This document shows, piece after piece, positions 46,491 to 56,357 of a DNA stretch of 64,000 nt (position 1 is its first letter; every line of letters begins with the position of its first letter). The DNA is from Burkholderia puraquae (GTDB lineage Bacteria; Pseudomonadota; Gammaproteobacteria; Burkholderiales; Burkholderiaceae). The notes beneath the pieces are model-generated. The model made no database searches. It saw only the letters and a list, made by a program, of their open reading frames with translations, and was not told the DNA's origin. The position numbers were made by a program, and so were the translations under genes. The DNA lies in NCBI RefSeq assembly GCF_002099195.1, contig NZ_NBYX01000005.1:372001-436000 (forward strand). Direction: 5' to 3'.

Positions 46491-47549
46491 GTGACGACGC
46501 CCGTTACCGTCGGCGTGATCGCGAACCCCGCATCGGGGCGCGACATCCGCCGCCTCACGACGCATGCATCCGTGTTTCCGACGGCGGAGAAGGCGAACAT
46601 GATCGTGCGCCTGCTGGCCGGCCTCGGCGCGATGGGCGTCGAGCGCGTGCTGACGCTGCGCGACCGGACCGGCATCGCGACGCTGCTGCTGCGCGCACTC
46701 GACACGCATCGAGCGGTCGCACCGCACGAGCGCTGGCCCGAGGTCGAATTCGTCGACCTGCCGATCACCGACACCGTCGCCGACACGCACGCCGGCGCCG
46801 CGTACCTGCACCGGATGGAAGTCGCGCTGATCGTCGTGCTCGGCGGCGACGGCACCCATCGCGCCGTGGCCGCGCATTGCGGCACGACGCCGCTCGTCGC
46901 GCTGTCAACCGGCACCAACAACGCGTTTCCCGAACATCGCGAAGCGACCGTCGCCGGCGTCGCGGCAGGACTCGCCGCGACCGGCGCGGTGCCGGCCGAA
47001 GTCGCGTTCACGCGCAACAAGCGGCTCGTCGTGCGCTGCGTGGCGGGTGCGCAGCCGGGGCGCGAGGAGATCGCGCTCGTCGACGTGTGCGCGGCGCGAC
47101 AACGTTTCATCGGCGCCCGTGCAATCTCGGGCTCCGACGACATCGATTCGCTCTACCTGACGTTCGCGGAACCGGACGGGATCGGCCTGTCCGCGCTCGG
47201 CGGCGCGTGGGCGCCGCTCGAACGCAGCGCGCCGCACGGGCTCGCGATGCGCTTCGCGACCGAAGGCAAGACGGCCGGCACGCCGCTCGTCGCGCCGATT
47301 GCGCCGGGCCGCGTCGATCGCGTCGTGATGCGCAGTTGCGAGCGGCTCGAGCCGGGCGCGTGGCAGACGATCCCGTTCGAGCGCGGCACGCTCGCATTCG
47401 ACGGCGAGCGCGAGATCGAGGTCGCGCGCGGCGATCGCTACGAGATCTCGCTCGACTGGCGCGGGCCGCTAACCGTCGACGTCGGCCGCACGTTGCGCCA
47501 CGCGTCGTCACGGCAACTGCTGCGCGATGCCCGCGCGTGGCGCGAATGA
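46491..47549 (+). CDS. acoX: AcoX-type NAD kinase-like protein
   Basis: A 352-residue protein of the ATP-NAD kinase/AcoX family. The nucleotide motif GGDGTHRAVAAHCGTTPLVA split over residues 122-141 and the STGTNNAFPE segment match this superfamily. AcoX genes sit at the head of acetoin operons in betaproteobacteria; the protein's role is not established, though NAD(P) metabolism is plausible. GTG start with GGAG upstream. Transcribed from the sigma-54 promoter about 145 bp upstream. Confidence 0.88.
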   Translation: MTTPVTVGVIANPASGRDIRRLTTHASVFPTAEKANMIVRLLAGLGAMGVERVLTLRDRTGIATLLLRALDTHRAVAPHERWPEVEFVDLPITDTVADTHAGAAYLHRMEVALIVVLGGDGTHRAVAAHCGTTPLVALSTGTNNAFPEHREATVAGVAAGLAATGAVPAEVAFTRNKRLVVRCVAGAQPGREEIALVDVCAARQRFIGARAISGSDDIDSLYLTFAEPDGIGLSALGGAWAPLERSAPHGLAMRFATEGKTAGTPLVAPIAPGRVDRVVMRSCERLEPGAWQTIPFERGTLAFDGEREIEVARGDRYEISLDWRGPLTVDVGRTLRHASSRQLLRDARAWRE

Positions 47550-47608
47550 GCCCCAGCTTTCCCGAGAGACATTTCGATATCCATAACGACCATCAAGGAG
47601 ACATCGCC

Positions 47609-48385
47609 ATGACAGCCCCACTTGAAAGACAGGTCGCCATCGTCACGGGCGGCGCGCGCGGCATCGGCCGCGGCATTGCGCTGACACTTGCCGGCGCGGG
47701 CGCCGACATCCTGCTGGCCGACCTGCTCGACGACGCACTCGATGCCACCGCGCGAGAGGTGCGTGCGCTCGGCCGCCGGGTGGCGGTCGCGAAGGTCGAC
47801 GTCACGCAGGCCGCACAGGTCGACGCGATGGTCGGGCAGGCGCTCGCCGACCTCGGCCGGCTCGACATCCTCGTGAACTGCGCGGGCGTGATCAGCATTC
47901 ATCCGGTCGGCGAACTGACCGAGCGCGACTGGGATTTCGTGATGGACGTGAACGCGAAGGGCACGTTCCTCGGCTGCCGCGCGGCGCTCGCGCCGCTGAA
48001 GGCGCAGGGCCGCGGCCGGATCATCAACGTCGCGTCGATCGCCGGCAAGGAAGGCTTTCCGAATCTCGCGCACTACAGCGCATCGAAATTCGCGGTCGTC
48101 GGCTTCACGAACGCGCTCGCGAAGGAGGTCGCGCGCGACGGCGTGACCGTCAACGCGATCTGCCCCGGCATCGTGCGTACCGACATGTGGGACCGGCTGT
48201 CCGACGCATGGAAGGCCGATGGCGAATCGGTCGAGGCGTCGTGGCAGCGGCACCAGTTGACGCTGATTCCGCAGGGCCGCGCACAGACGCCGGAGGACAT
48301 GGGCCGGCTCGCGCTGTTCTTCGCGACGATGGACAACGTCACGGGCCAGGCCGTGAACGTCGACGGCGGCTTCACGTTCCACTGA
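47609..48385 (+). CDS. Short-chain dehydrogenase, probably acetoin reductase/butanediol dehydrogenase
   Basis: A 258-residue SDR. Cofactor motif TGGARGIGRGIA (residues 14-25), NCAG, and the catalytic Ser and YSASK (in AHYSASKFAVVGF). GRAQTPEDMGRLALFFATMDNVTGQAVNVDGG is the usual SDR end. Its place inside the aco operon suggests it converts 2,3-butanediol to acetoin, feeding the acetoin dehydrogenase. The substrate is inferred from context only. AAGGAG lies 8 nt before the ATG. Confidence 0.85.
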   Translation: MTAPLERQVAIVTGGARGIGRGIALTLAGAGADILLADLLDDALDATAREVRALGRRVAVAKVDVTQAAQVDAMVGQALADLGRLDILVNCAGVISIHPVGELTERDWDFVMDVNAKGTFLGCRAALAPLKAQGRGRIINVASIAGKEGFPNLAHYSASKFAVVGFTNALAKEVARDGVTVNAICPGIVRTDMWDRLSDAWKADGESVEASWQRHQLTLIPQGRAQTPEDMGRLALFFATMDNVTGQAVNVDGGFTFH

Positions 48386-48462
48386 CGGCCGCAGGCCGTG
48401 CAATCCGTCGCCGCGGCCTGGCCGCGGCGGCATTCGCAGTCAGACCTACCCAGGAGACACAC

Positions 48463-49446
48463 ATGACCGTTTCGACACAGCTCAGCAGGGACAAGCTGCT
48501 GGACGCCTACCGGCTGATGCGCACGATCCGCGAATTCGAGGAACGCCTGCACGTCGAATTCGCGACCGGCGAGATTCCCGGTTTCGTTCACCTGTACGCG
48601 GGCGAGGAGGCGTCCGCGGTCGGCACGATGCTGCACCTCGGCCTCGACGACTACGTCGCGACCACGCACCGCGGCCACGGCCATTGCATCGCGAAGGGCG
48701 TCGACGTGCGCGGGATGATGGCCGAGATCTACGGCAAGAAGACGGGCGTCTGCCATGGCAAGGGCGGCTCGATGCACATCGCCGACCTGGCGATGGGGAT
48801 GCTCGGCGCCAACGGGATCGTCGGCGCGGGCGGCCCGCTCGTCTGCGGTGCGGCGCTCGCGGCGAAGCACAGGAAAACCGGCGGCGTCGGCGTGTGCTTC
48901 TTCGGCGACGGCGCATCGAACCAGGGCGTGATCTTCGAATCGATGAACCTCGCGTCGGTGTGGCGGCTGCCGGCGATCTTCGTGGCGGAAAACAACGGCT
49001 ACGCGGAAGCGACGTCGTCGAGCTGGTCGGTCGCGACCGACAACATCGCCGATCGTGCGAACGGGTTCGGGATGCCGGGCGTGATCGTCGACGGCTTCGA
49101 CTTCTTCGCGGTGCACGAGGCGCTCGGCGAAGCCGTGGAGCGCGCGCGCAACGGCGGCGGCCCGACGCTCGTCGAGGTGAAGTTCACGCGCTATTTCGGC
49201 CACTTCGAAGGCGATGCGCAAACCTATCGCGCACCCGGCGAGGTGCAGAAGCTGCGCGACGAGAAGGATTGCCTGAAGCATTTCGAAACCCGCGTCGTGC
49301 GCGCTGAAGCGCTGACGACCGCCGACCTGCGCGCGGTCGATGCACAGGTGAAGGCGCTGATCGACGATGCGGTCGCGCAGGCCAAGGCCGCGCCGGTACC
49401 CGACGCAGCCGACCTGCTGACCGACGTCTACGTGTCGTACCCGTGA
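48463..49446 (+). CDS. acoA: Acetoin dehydrogenase E1 alpha subunit
   Basis: A 327-residue thiamine-diphosphate enzyme subunit. The TPP motif is GDGASNQGVIFESMN...AENNGYAEATSS (split), with the phosphorylation-loop-like region around residues 195-205. HRGHGHCIAKG and GMLGANGIVGAGGPLVCGAAL are E1-alpha signatures. With AcoB it cleaves acetoin to acetaldehyde and a hydroxyethyl group passed to AcoC. AGGAGA lies upstream. Confidence 0.95.
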   Translation: MTVSTQLSRDKLLDAYRLMRTIREFEERLHVEFATGEIPGFVHLYAGEEASAVGTMLHLGLDDYVATTHRGHGHCIAKGVDVRGMMAEIYGKKTGVCHGKGGSMHIADLAMGMLGANGIVGAGGPLVCGAALAAKHRKTGGVGVCFFGDGASNQGVIFESMNLASVWRLPAIFVAENNGYAEATSSSWSVATDNIADRANGFGMPGVIVDGFDFFAVHEALGEAVERARNGGGPTLVEVKFTRYFGHFEGDAQTYRAPGEVQKLRDEKDCLKHFETRVVRAEALTTADLRAVDAQVKALIDDAVAQAKAAPVPDAADLLTDVYVSYP

Positions 49447-49500
49447 GCGCGGCCTGACACCGAGGCCGGCACGGCGAACCGAACATTCCAGGAGACAGAC

Positions 49501-50505
49501 ATGGCAAGGAAGATCACTTATTCGCAGGCGATCAACGAGGCGCTCGCGCAGGAAATGGCGCGCGACGACAGCGTGATCGTGATGGGCGAGGACAATGCAG
49601 GCGGCGCGGGCGCGCCGGGCGAGGACGACGCGTGGGGCGGCGTGCTCGGCGTGACGAAGGGGCTGTTCCACAAGTTTCCGGGCCGCGTGCTCGATACGCC
49701 GCTGTCGGAAGGCGGCTACATCGGCGCGGCGGTCGGCGCGGCCGCGTGCGGGATGCGGCCCGTCGCGGAGCTGATGTTCATCGATTTCATGGGCGTGTGC
49801 TTCGACCAGATCTTCAACCAGGCCGCCAAGTTCCGCTACATGTTCGGCGGCAAGGCCGTGACGCCGGTCGTGATCCGCGCGATGTACGGCGCCGGGCTGC
49901 GCGCGGCCGCGCAGCACTCGCAGATGCTCACGTCGCTGTTCACGCACATCCCGGGGCTGAAGGTCGTGTGTCCGTCGACGCCGTACGACGCGAAGGGGCT
50001 GCTGATCCAGGCGATCCGCGACAACGATCCCGTGATCTTCCTTGAACACAAGCTGCTCTATACCCGCGAAGGCGACGTGCCGGAGGAGTCCTATGCGATT
50101 CCGTTCGGCGAAGCGAACGTGATGCGCGACGGCGACGACGCGACGATCGTCACATACGGCCGGATGGTGCATCTCGCGATGGACGCGGCCGCGAAGCTTG
50201 CGAAGGACGGCATCCAGGTCGAGGTGATCGACCTGCGCACGACGTCGCCGCTCGACGAAGAAACGATTCTCGAAAGTGCGGAGCGCACCGGGCGCGTGGT
50301 GGTCGTCGACGAAGCGAACCCGCGCTGCTCGATCGCGACCGACATCGCTGCGCTCGTCGCGCAGCGCGCGTTCCGGACGCTCAAGGCACCGATCGAGCTC
50401 GTGACCGCGCCGCATACGCCCGCGCCGTTCGCGAGCGTGCTGGAAGACCTGTATATCCCGTCCGCCGATGCGATTGCGCAGGCGGTCCTGAAGACGAGGA
50501 GCTGA
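49501..50505 (+). CDS. acoB: Acetoin dehydrogenase E1 beta subunit
   Basis: A 334-residue E1 beta protein (KITYSQAINEALAQEMARD, VMGEDNAGGAGAPGEDDAWGG, DTPLSEGGYIGAAVGAAACGMRPVAELMF split). The C-terminal transketolase-type domain is VVVDEANPRCSIATDIAALV. It completes the TPP site with AcoA. 54 bp after acoA with AGGAGA at the start. Confidence 0.95.
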   Translation: MARKITYSQAINEALAQEMARDDSVIVMGEDNAGGAGAPGEDDAWGGVLGVTKGLFHKFPGRVLDTPLSEGGYIGAAVGAAACGMRPVAELMFIDFMGVCFDQIFNQAAKFRYMFGGKAVTPVVIRAMYGAGLRAAAQHSQMLTSLFTHIPGLKVVCPSTPYDAKGLLIQAIRDNDPVIFLEHKLLYTREGDVPEESYAIPFGEANVMRDGDDATIVTYGRMVHLAMDAAAKLAKDGIQVEVIDLRTTSPLDEETILESAERTGRVVVVDEANPRCSIATDIAALVAQRAFRTLKAPIELVTAPHTPAPFASVLEDLYIPSADAIAQAVLKTRS

Positions 50506-50509
50506 CACG

Positions 50510-51625
50510 ATGTCGATTCACATGATCACGATGCCCAAGTGGGGGCTGTCGATGGAGCAGGGGCAGGTCAACGGCTGGCTGAAGGCGCTCGGCGAACGCG
50601 TGACGAAGGGCGACGAAGTGCTCGACGTCGAGACCGACAAGATCTCGTCGGGCGTCGAATGCGCGTTCGACGGCACGCTGCGCCGGCAGGTCGCGCAGGA
50701 AGGCGAGACGCTGCCGGTCGGCGCGCTGCTCGGCGTCGTCGCGGCCGCCGACGCGAGCGATGCCGACATCGATGCGGCGATCGCCGATTTCCAGCGCGAT
50801 TTCGTGCCGAGCGCGGCTTCCGACGAAGCCGCGGGCCCGCAGCCCGAAAAGGCACAGATCGGCGGCCGGACGGTGCGCTTCCTGAAGCTCGGTGAAGGCA
50901 CCGGTACGCCCGCCGTGCTGATCCACGGCTTCGGCGGCGACCTGAACAACTGGCTGTTCAATCACGCGGATCTCGCCGCGCACCGGCCGGTGTGGGCGCT
51001 CGACCTGCCCGGTCATGGCGAATCGGGCAAGGCGGTCGAGACGGGCAGCCTCGACGAACTGGCCGACGCGGTGCTCGCACTGCTCGATGCGAAGGGCATC
51101 GACAAAGCGCACCTGGTCGGCCATTCGATGGGCGGCGCGGTTGCGATGACGGCGGCCGAGCGCGCGCCGCAACGCGTCGCGTCGCTGACGCTGATCGCGA
51201 GCGCCGGGCTCGGCGCCGACATCAACCGTGCTTACATCGACGGCTTCGTCGCCGGCAACAGCCGCAACACGCTGAAGCCGCACCTCGGTGCGCTGTTCGC
51301 GGACAACGCGCTGGTGACGCGGCAACTCGTCGAGGATCTGGTCAAGTACAAGCGGCTCGAAGGCGTGCAGGCCGCGCTCGAGAAGATCGCGGATGCCGCG
51401 TTCGACGGCGCCGCGCAGCGGCGCGTGTTCCGCGACCGGCTCGCGACGCTTGCGCCGCGCACGCTCGTGATCTGGGGCGAGCGCGACCAGGTGATCCCGG
51501 CGCAGCACGCGCAGGGTTTGCCGGATGGCGTGCGGGCCGAGGTGATCGCCGGCAGCGGGCACATGGTGCAGATGGAGGCGGCTGCCGACGTGAACCGCCT
51601 GATCGTCGCGTTTCTCGGAGACTGA
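50510..51625 (+). CDS. acoC: Acetoin dehydrogenase E2 component with alpha/beta-hydrolase acyltransferase domain
   Basis: A 371-residue E2 protein. The N-terminal lipoyl domain (residues 1-80) has the lipoylated Lys44 in DVETDKISS. Instead of the usual 2-oxoacid-dehydrogenase catalytic domain, an alpha/beta-hydrolase fold follows: [10 protein letters not shown], the nucleophile motif [14 protein letters not shown] (Ser near 206), an Asp in [10 protein letters not shown] and the His in GSGHMVQME. This layout is known for AcoC of acetoin systems. No peripheral subunit-binding domain for E3 is seen. It starts 4 bp after acoB. Confidence 0.93.
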   Translation: MSIHMITMPKWGLSMEQGQVNGWLKALGERVTKGDEVLDVETDKISSGVECAFDGTLRRQVAQEGETLPVGALLGVVAAADASDADIDAAIADFQRDFVPSAASDEAAGPQPEKAQIGGRTVRFLKLGEGTGTPAVLIHGFGGDLNNWLFNHADLAAHRPVWALDLPGHGESGKAVETGSLDELADAVLALLDAKGIDKAHLVGHSMGGAVAMTAAERAPQRVASLTLIASAGLGADINRAYIDGFVAGNSRNTLKPHLGALFADNALVTRQLVEDLVKYKRLEGVQAALEKIADAAFDGAAQRRVFRDRLATLAPRTLVIWGERDQVIPAQHAQGLPDGVRAEVIAGSGHMVQMEAAADVNRLIVAFLGD

Positions 51626-51627
51626 CG

Positions 51628-52593
51628 ATGGCCGCCGCGCTCGAACGACCCAGCCTCACGGCGCTCGGCCAGCCGGGCGCGCGCAGCCGCGACAAGCTCG
51701 CGCGCATTCCGGTGCGCGTCGAGCCCGCGGCCGGCACGGCGTTGCCGAAGCCGCCATGGCTGCGCGCGCGGCCGATGATGAGCGCGGCGGTGGCCGACAT
51801 GGCGGCCGTGTTGCGCGACCATCGGCTGCATTCCGTCTGTGAGGAGGCGATGTGCCCGAACATCGGCGAATGCTTCGCGCAGCGCACCGCGACCTTCATG
51901 ATCATGGGCGGGCTGTGCACGCGGCGCTGCCCGTTCTGCGACGTCGCGCACGGCCGTCCGGAGCCGCTCGATCCCGACGAGCCGGCGCGGCTGGCCGACG
52001 CGGCCGCGGCGCTCGGGCTGCGCTACGTCGTGATCACGTCGGTCGACCGTGACGACCTGCGCGACGGCGGCGCCGCGCATTTCGCCGCGTGCATCGCGGC
52101 GGTGCGCGCGAGCGTGCCGGGCATCGGCGTCGAAGTGCTGACGCCGGACTTCCGCGGCCGCGTGGCGCGCGCGCTCGAGGCGCTGTCGACGGCCTGGCCC
52201 GACGTGTTCAACCACAATATCGAGACGGTGCCGTCGCTGTATCGTGCGGCGCGACCGGGCGCCGACTATCGCGGCTCGCTCGAGTTGCTCGCACAGGCGA
52301 AGCGGGCACGGCCGGGACTGGTGACGAAATCGGGATTGATGCTCGGGCTCGGCGAGTGCGACGACGAAGTGCGCGACACGCTGCACGACCTGCGTGCGCA
52401 TGACGTCGACGTGCTGACGCTCGGCCAGTATCTCGCGCCGTCCGCACACCATCTGCCCGTGCGGCGCTACGTGAGCCCGGACGCATTCGCCGCGTGGCGC
52501 GACGAGGCGCTATTGCTCGGTTTCAGGGAAGTCGTCGCCGGCCCGCTCGTACGGTCGTCCTATCACGCGGCCGACGTGCTGGAGGAAACGTAG
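51628..52593 (+). CDS. Lipoyl synthase-like protein of the aco operon
   Basis: A 321-residue radical SAM enzyme of the LipA family. The auxiliary cluster motif [12 protein letters not shown] (C-X4-C-X5-C) and the radical SAM motif [10 protein letters not shown] (C-X3-C-X2-C) are both complete, and the C-terminal RSSY motif ([10 protein letters not shown]) is present. LipA inserts sulfur into octanoyl groups to make lipoate, which AcoC needs. It starts 2 bp after acoC. Most genomes have a separate lipA with lipB, so this is probably a dedicated second copy; that gene is not in the window. Confidence 0.92.
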   Translation: MAAALERPSLTALGQPGARSRDKLARIPVRVEPAAGTALPKPPWLRARPMMSAAVADMAAVLRDHRLHSVCEEAMCPNIGECFAQRTATFMIMGGLCTRRCPFCDVAHGRPEPLDPDEPARLADAAAALGLRYVVITSVDRDDLRDGGAAHFAACIAAVRASVPGIGVEVLTPDFRGRVARALEALSTAWPDVFNHNIETVPSLYRAARPGADYRGSLELLAQAKRARPGLVTKSGLMLGLGECDDEVRDTLHDLRAHDVDVLTLGQYLAPSAHHLPVRRYVSPDAFAAWRDEALLLGFREVVAGPLVRSSYHAADVLEET

Positions 52594-52604
52594 GGGGCGG
52601 CGCG

Positions 52605-53960
52605 TCAGGCGGGCACGGAGGCATGCGCACGACTGACGCGGCGCAGGTACAGCACGAGCCCGGCGCCCGCGAGCATCAGGCTGATCGTGTTCGCGAACCA
52701 GAAGCCGCGCGCGCCGGTCAGCCACGCGGGCGCGATGCCGCCCACATCGAAACCGAGGGCGTAGCCGCCGCTGAGCCCGACGCCCCACAGCGCGACCGCA
52801 TAGATCACGGTCGGCACGACCGCGACCTTGTACGCGCGCAGCACGAACGCCGACGTGACCTGCAGCGCATCGAAGACGTGGTAGCACGCGACGATCGCGA
52901 CGAGCGGCATCGCGGCCGCGGCGACGGCCGGGTTCGGCGTATAGCCGCCGATGATCAGCGGGCGCAGCACGAACACGAGCAGGCCGTAGGTCGCGGCAAT
53001 GCCGCACGCGAAGATCACGCTGTGCCGGCCGAGCAGCCGGGCTTCTTCGGGCCGCCCGGCGCCGAGCGCGCGCGCGACCAGCGTCGACGCCGCCACGCCG
53101 ATCGACAGCGGCGTCATGTACAGCACCGCGCCGATGTTGCCGGCGATCTGGTGGCCGGCGAGCGTCGTCGTGCCGAATTGCGCGATGAACAGCGCCATGC
53201 ACGTGTACGACGTGACTTCGATCAGGTACGACAGACCCATTGGCACGCCGAGTTTCAGGATCGCCTTCTGGCGTTCCCAGACCGGCCAGCAGAAGCGCGA
53301 GAAGATCGCGAGCGGCGCGAACACGTCGAGCTTCGCGAGCAGCGTGTAGCCGATCAGCGCGAGCGCCCAGTTGATCAGTGTGCTCGCTAGCCCGCAGCCG
53401 GGGCCGCCGAGGGCCGGCACGCCGAATCCGCCGAAGATGAACCACACGTTGAGCGGAAACTTGAGCAGCAGCGCGCCGATCTGCAGGATCATCGCGAGGC
53501 GCGGCTTGCCGGCCGCGTTGGTCAGCGCGTTGTAGATGCGGAAGACGAGGCTGGCGGGCAGCCCGTACGACAGGATGCGCAGGTAGTCGACGGTGCGGTC
53601 GTGCAGCGCGGCGGGTGTGTGCGCGACGCGCAGCAGCGGTTCGGGAAAGTGCAGCAGGAGAAAACCGGGCACCGCGAGCAAGAGCGCGAGCCACAGCGCC
53701 TGGCGCACTTCCTCGCCGATCTCGGCATAGCGACGCGCGCCGTAAAGTTGCCCGGTGATCGGCTGCAGCGCGGACAGGATGCCGGTCAGCCCGATATAGA
53801 TGGAAATGTAGATCGACGAGCCGAGCCCGAGCGCTGCCAGGTCGACGGCCGAGTAGCGCCCGACCATCGCGGTGTCGATCACGCCGAACGCGATGATCGC
53901 GAGCTGGCCGACGAGCACCGGCCACGCGAGACCGACGATCCGGCGGATATCGCCGAACAT
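52605..53960 (-). CDS. MATE-family multidrug efflux transporter, NorM type
   Basis: A 451-residue inner-membrane protein with about twelve transmembrane helices in two similar halves. The start at 53960 (MFGDIRRIVGLAWPVLVGQLAIIAFGVIDTAMVGRYS split) matches the MATE N-terminus; the second half has the repeat-like GVPMGLSYLIEVTSYTCMALF. MATE pumps export cationic drugs using Na+ or H+. It is 2 bp after the upstream GT39 gene, so the two are probably co-transcribed, and it converges on the lipA-like gene with 11 bp between. Confidence 0.92.
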   Translation of the reverse strand: MFGDIRRIVGLAWPVLVGQLAIIAFGVIDTAMVGRYSAVDLAALGLGSSIYISIYIGLTGILSALQPITGQLYGARRYAEIGEEVRQALWLALLLAVPGFLLLHFPEPLLRVAHTPAALHDRTVDYLRILSYGLPASLVFRIYNALTNAAGKPRLAMILQIGALLLKFPLNVWFIFGGFGVPALGGPGCGLASTLINWALALIGYTLLAKLDVFAPLAIFSRFCWPVWERQKAILKLGVPMGLSYLIEVTSYTCMALFIAQFGTTTLAGHQIAGNIGAVLYMTPLSIGVAASTLVARALGAGRPEEARLLGRHSVIFACGIAATYGLLVFVLRPLIIGGYTPNPAVAAAAMPLVAIVACYHVFDALQVTSAFVLRAYKVAVVPTVIYAVALWGVGLSGGYALGFDVGGIAPAWLTGARGFWFANTISLMLAGAGLVLYLRRVSRAHASVPA

Positions 53961-53962
53961 CG

Positions 53963-55720
53963 TCAATCGGCCGGCTGGCGGCGCGGCGGACGCCGCTTGA
54001 CGGGCGCCTTCGGCCGTTCGATGCGCTCGTACAGGCGGAAGCGCTCGTCGCGGTCGGCGGCGCGGCGGCCTTCCCACACGAGACGCCACACGTATTGCGA
54101 CATCGAGCTCGGCTCGCCGAAGTCCGAGCGGTCCTGGCGCAGGATCACGTCGCAGTCGCCGGAGAAATCGAAACGCATGTTGCCGAAATACGCGAAGGTC
54201 GCGATCTGCGCGTCACCGAGCCGCACGGGCGAGATGCATTCGTAGTCGGACGGCAGGTGCACGGCGATCTGCTGCGCGACGTCGCGATAGGTCCGGCCGT
54301 AGTTGACGATCGGCAGCCACAGCGTCATCAGCAGCACCCACATCAGCGTAGTGCCCGCACCCGACAGCACGACGCTGCGCCACAGCACCTTCGGCTGCCG
54401 CGAGATGCGCCAGCGCACGAGGAAGCACCAGCATACGGTGGCGATCACCGCGCAGATGAACGACAGGATCTTGAAGTGCGGCTCGTAGCCGGGCACGAGG
54501 CGCGCCAGGTTGCGCGCGAGCGGATGCGGGAAGCCCGTGAGCGAAGCGAGCCACACGAGCCACACGAAGGTGCCGAGGATCGTGAAGCTCAGTACCGCGA
54601 ACCAGTCGATCGCGTTGATCGCGCCGCGCTTGAGGGTCGGCAGCGCGAACGTCGCGAGCACCGCGAGCGGCGGCAGCAGCAGCATGTACATGCGGTTCGA
54701 CTGCTGGCTCTGCAGGATCACGAGCGCCACGAGCGGCACGGCGACCGACAGCGGAATCGCGACGTGCGCACGGCGGCGCATGCCGGCCCAGCTCCACCAT
54801 GCCCAGATCGCGAGCGGCCACGCGGGCCAGGTGAACAGCGGCAGGTTCTTGGCCGCATAGCCGAGCACCGCGGTCGGCGGGCCCGAAAAGCGCATCAGGC
54901 TGCCGTGGATCCACTGGTTGAAGAACCATGCGGCATCGTCGGGCGCCGCGACGAACGCGGCCAGCGGCCACAGCGCGAAGATCGCGGCCGCGAGCGGCAC
55001 GCCGACGAGCGGCAGGCGCAGGTTGCGCATCTCGGGCGTAACGAGCCACAGCACGGCCGTGCCGGCGAGCAGGGCGACGACCAGTACCGGGTTGCCGGAC
55101 AGCGCAACGAGGCCGATTGCGAGGCCCCACCACAGCGCGCCTTGCATCGGCTTGTCGATGCCGCGCACGATCCCGTAGACGAGCATCGCGATCCACGCGA
55201 ACTGCGCGAGCTGCGGCGTCGTTTCGTGCCCGCGCTCCGCGAGGCCGAAGCAGGCGACGAGAACCAGCAGCGCGCCGTCGGCGAGCGTGCGGCCATAGTC
55301 GCGCGGCTCGGGCTCGCCGCCGAACGCGTATTTGAACGGCTGGACTTCGGCGCGCCGGCCGAGCAGGTAGGCCGCGTACCAGACGAATGCGCACGCGACG
55401 CAGAACAGCACGCCGGTATCGACGCGCGAGGCGTTGCTCGCATCGACCCACGGGCCGAGGCCGCGGATCGACAGTGCGCCGAGCCAGTAGCCGAGCGGCC
55501 CGTCGGTCGTGATGAACTTGCCGACCAGGTTCGGCAACAGCCAGTCGTGCCAGCCGCCCTTGGCCATCGTCCACATCACGCCAAAGCCCGCCGCGTCCTC
55601 GTTCTTCCACGGATCGCGGCCGAACAGGCCGAACGCTGCGTAGACGAAGCAGAGCGTGAGCAGCAGCCAGCGCGGCAGCGCGCGCGTGGCGGAGGCGGTG
55701 AGACGGACGACAGGCTTCAT
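53963..55720 (-). CDS. GT39-family (ArnT-like) membrane glycosyltransferase
   Basis: A 585-residue protein with about ten to twelve transmembrane helices. The N-terminal FGLFGRDPWKNEDAAGFG, with acidic residues after the first helix, fits the catalytic-loop position of GT39/ArnT-type lipid-linked sugar transferases. The KPPLQ motif of true ArnT is absent, so it probably uses another donor. A basic tail (KRRPPRRQPAD) ends the protein. Acceptor and donor are unknown. It is paired with the MATE gene. Confidence 0.82.
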   Translation of the reverse strand: MKPVVRLTASATRALPRWLLLTLCFVYAAFGLFGRDPWKNEDAAGFGVMWTMAKGGWHDWLLPNLVGKFITTDGPLGYWLGALSIRGLGPWVDASNASRVDTGVLFCVACAFVWYAAYLLGRRAEVQPFKYAFGGEPEPRDYGRTLADGALLVLVACFGLAERGHETTPQLAQFAWIAMLVYGIVRGIDKPMQGALWWGLAIGLVALSGNPVLVVALLAGTAVLWLVTPEMRNLRLPLVGVPLAAAIFALWPLAAFVAAPDDAAWFFNQWIHGSLMRFSGPPTAVLGYAAKNLPLFTWPAWPLAIWAWWSWAGMRRRAHVAIPLSVAVPLVALVILQSQQSNRMYMLLLPPLAVLATFALPTLKRGAINAIDWFAVLSFTILGTFVWLVWLASLTGFPHPLARNLARLVPGYEPHFKILSFICAVIATVCWCFLVRWRISRQPKVLWRSVVLSGAGTTLMWVLLMTLWLPIVNYGRTYRDVAQQIAVHLPSDYECISPVRLGDAQIATFAYFGNMRFDFSGDCDVILRQDRSDFGEPSSMSQYVWRLVWEGRRAADRDERFRLYERIERPKAPVKRRPPRRQPAD

Positions 55721-55867
55721 GCAGATGAGCGATTTGTTATGGGCGGGTGGCCGGCGCGGATGCGCGCGGTCGAGCCGGTTTCGAGCATCCGGCATTGTAG
55801 ACGCGCCCGCTGTTGCGCGTCAGGTCGATGCCCGGGCGCCGGCTGGCACCATCCGGGCGAGCAGAGA

Positions 55868-55897
55868 CAAAAAAGGGCAGCCTGGGCTGCCCTTTTG
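55868..55897 (-). terminator. Intrinsic terminator of rpmE2
   Basis: AAAGGGCAGC / GCTGCCCTTT hairpin (55872-55881, 55886-55895) with a minus-strand T-run; it may also stop plus-strand reads. Confidence 0.88.
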
Positions 55898-55939
55898 TGC
55901 GACACCGGTGCGTTGCAATCACCGGATGCAGTGCGAAGC

Positions 55940-56200
55940 TTACTTCGCCTTGCCGCTGGCGCGTACGCCGAACTTGTTCTTGAACTTCTCGACACGGCCT
56001 GCCGTGTCCATGATCTTTTGCTGACCCGTGTAGAACGAGTGCGATTCCGACGACACTTCGATCTTGGCGAGCGGGTAGGTCTTGCCGTCGAGTTCGATGT
56101 TTTCACGCGTCTGGATCGTCGAGCGCGTGATGAACTTGAAGCCGTTCGACATGTCTTGGAAGACGACTTCGCGGTAATTCGGGTGGATGCCTTCTTTCAT
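55940..56200 (-). CDS. rpmE2: 50S ribosomal protein L31, type B
   Basis: An 86-residue L31 protein ([28 protein letters not shown] split). No CxxC zinc pairs are present, so it is the zinc-independent type B form. In many bacteria the B form replaces zinc L31 when zinc is scarce; it may also be the only copy in some species. The start at 56200 has AAGGAA about 8 nt upstream. Confidence 0.95.
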   Translation of the reverse strand: MKEGIHPNYREVVFQDMSNGFKFITRSTIQTRENIELDGKTYPLAKIEVSSESHSFYTGQQKIMDTAGRVEKFKNKFGVRASGKAK

Positions 56201-56357
56201 GGTCTTTCCTTGGTGAGAGCGGTAGCCAACCCGCCGCTTGCCGTGCCGGAGCGCGCACATCGCGCAAACCAGACGACGCCAAGCCCGGCGCGAGCCACTT
56301 GCCTAAGGTCGAAAAACGGCGATTATGCCAGAAAATCAGATGGTTGACGAATAATTT

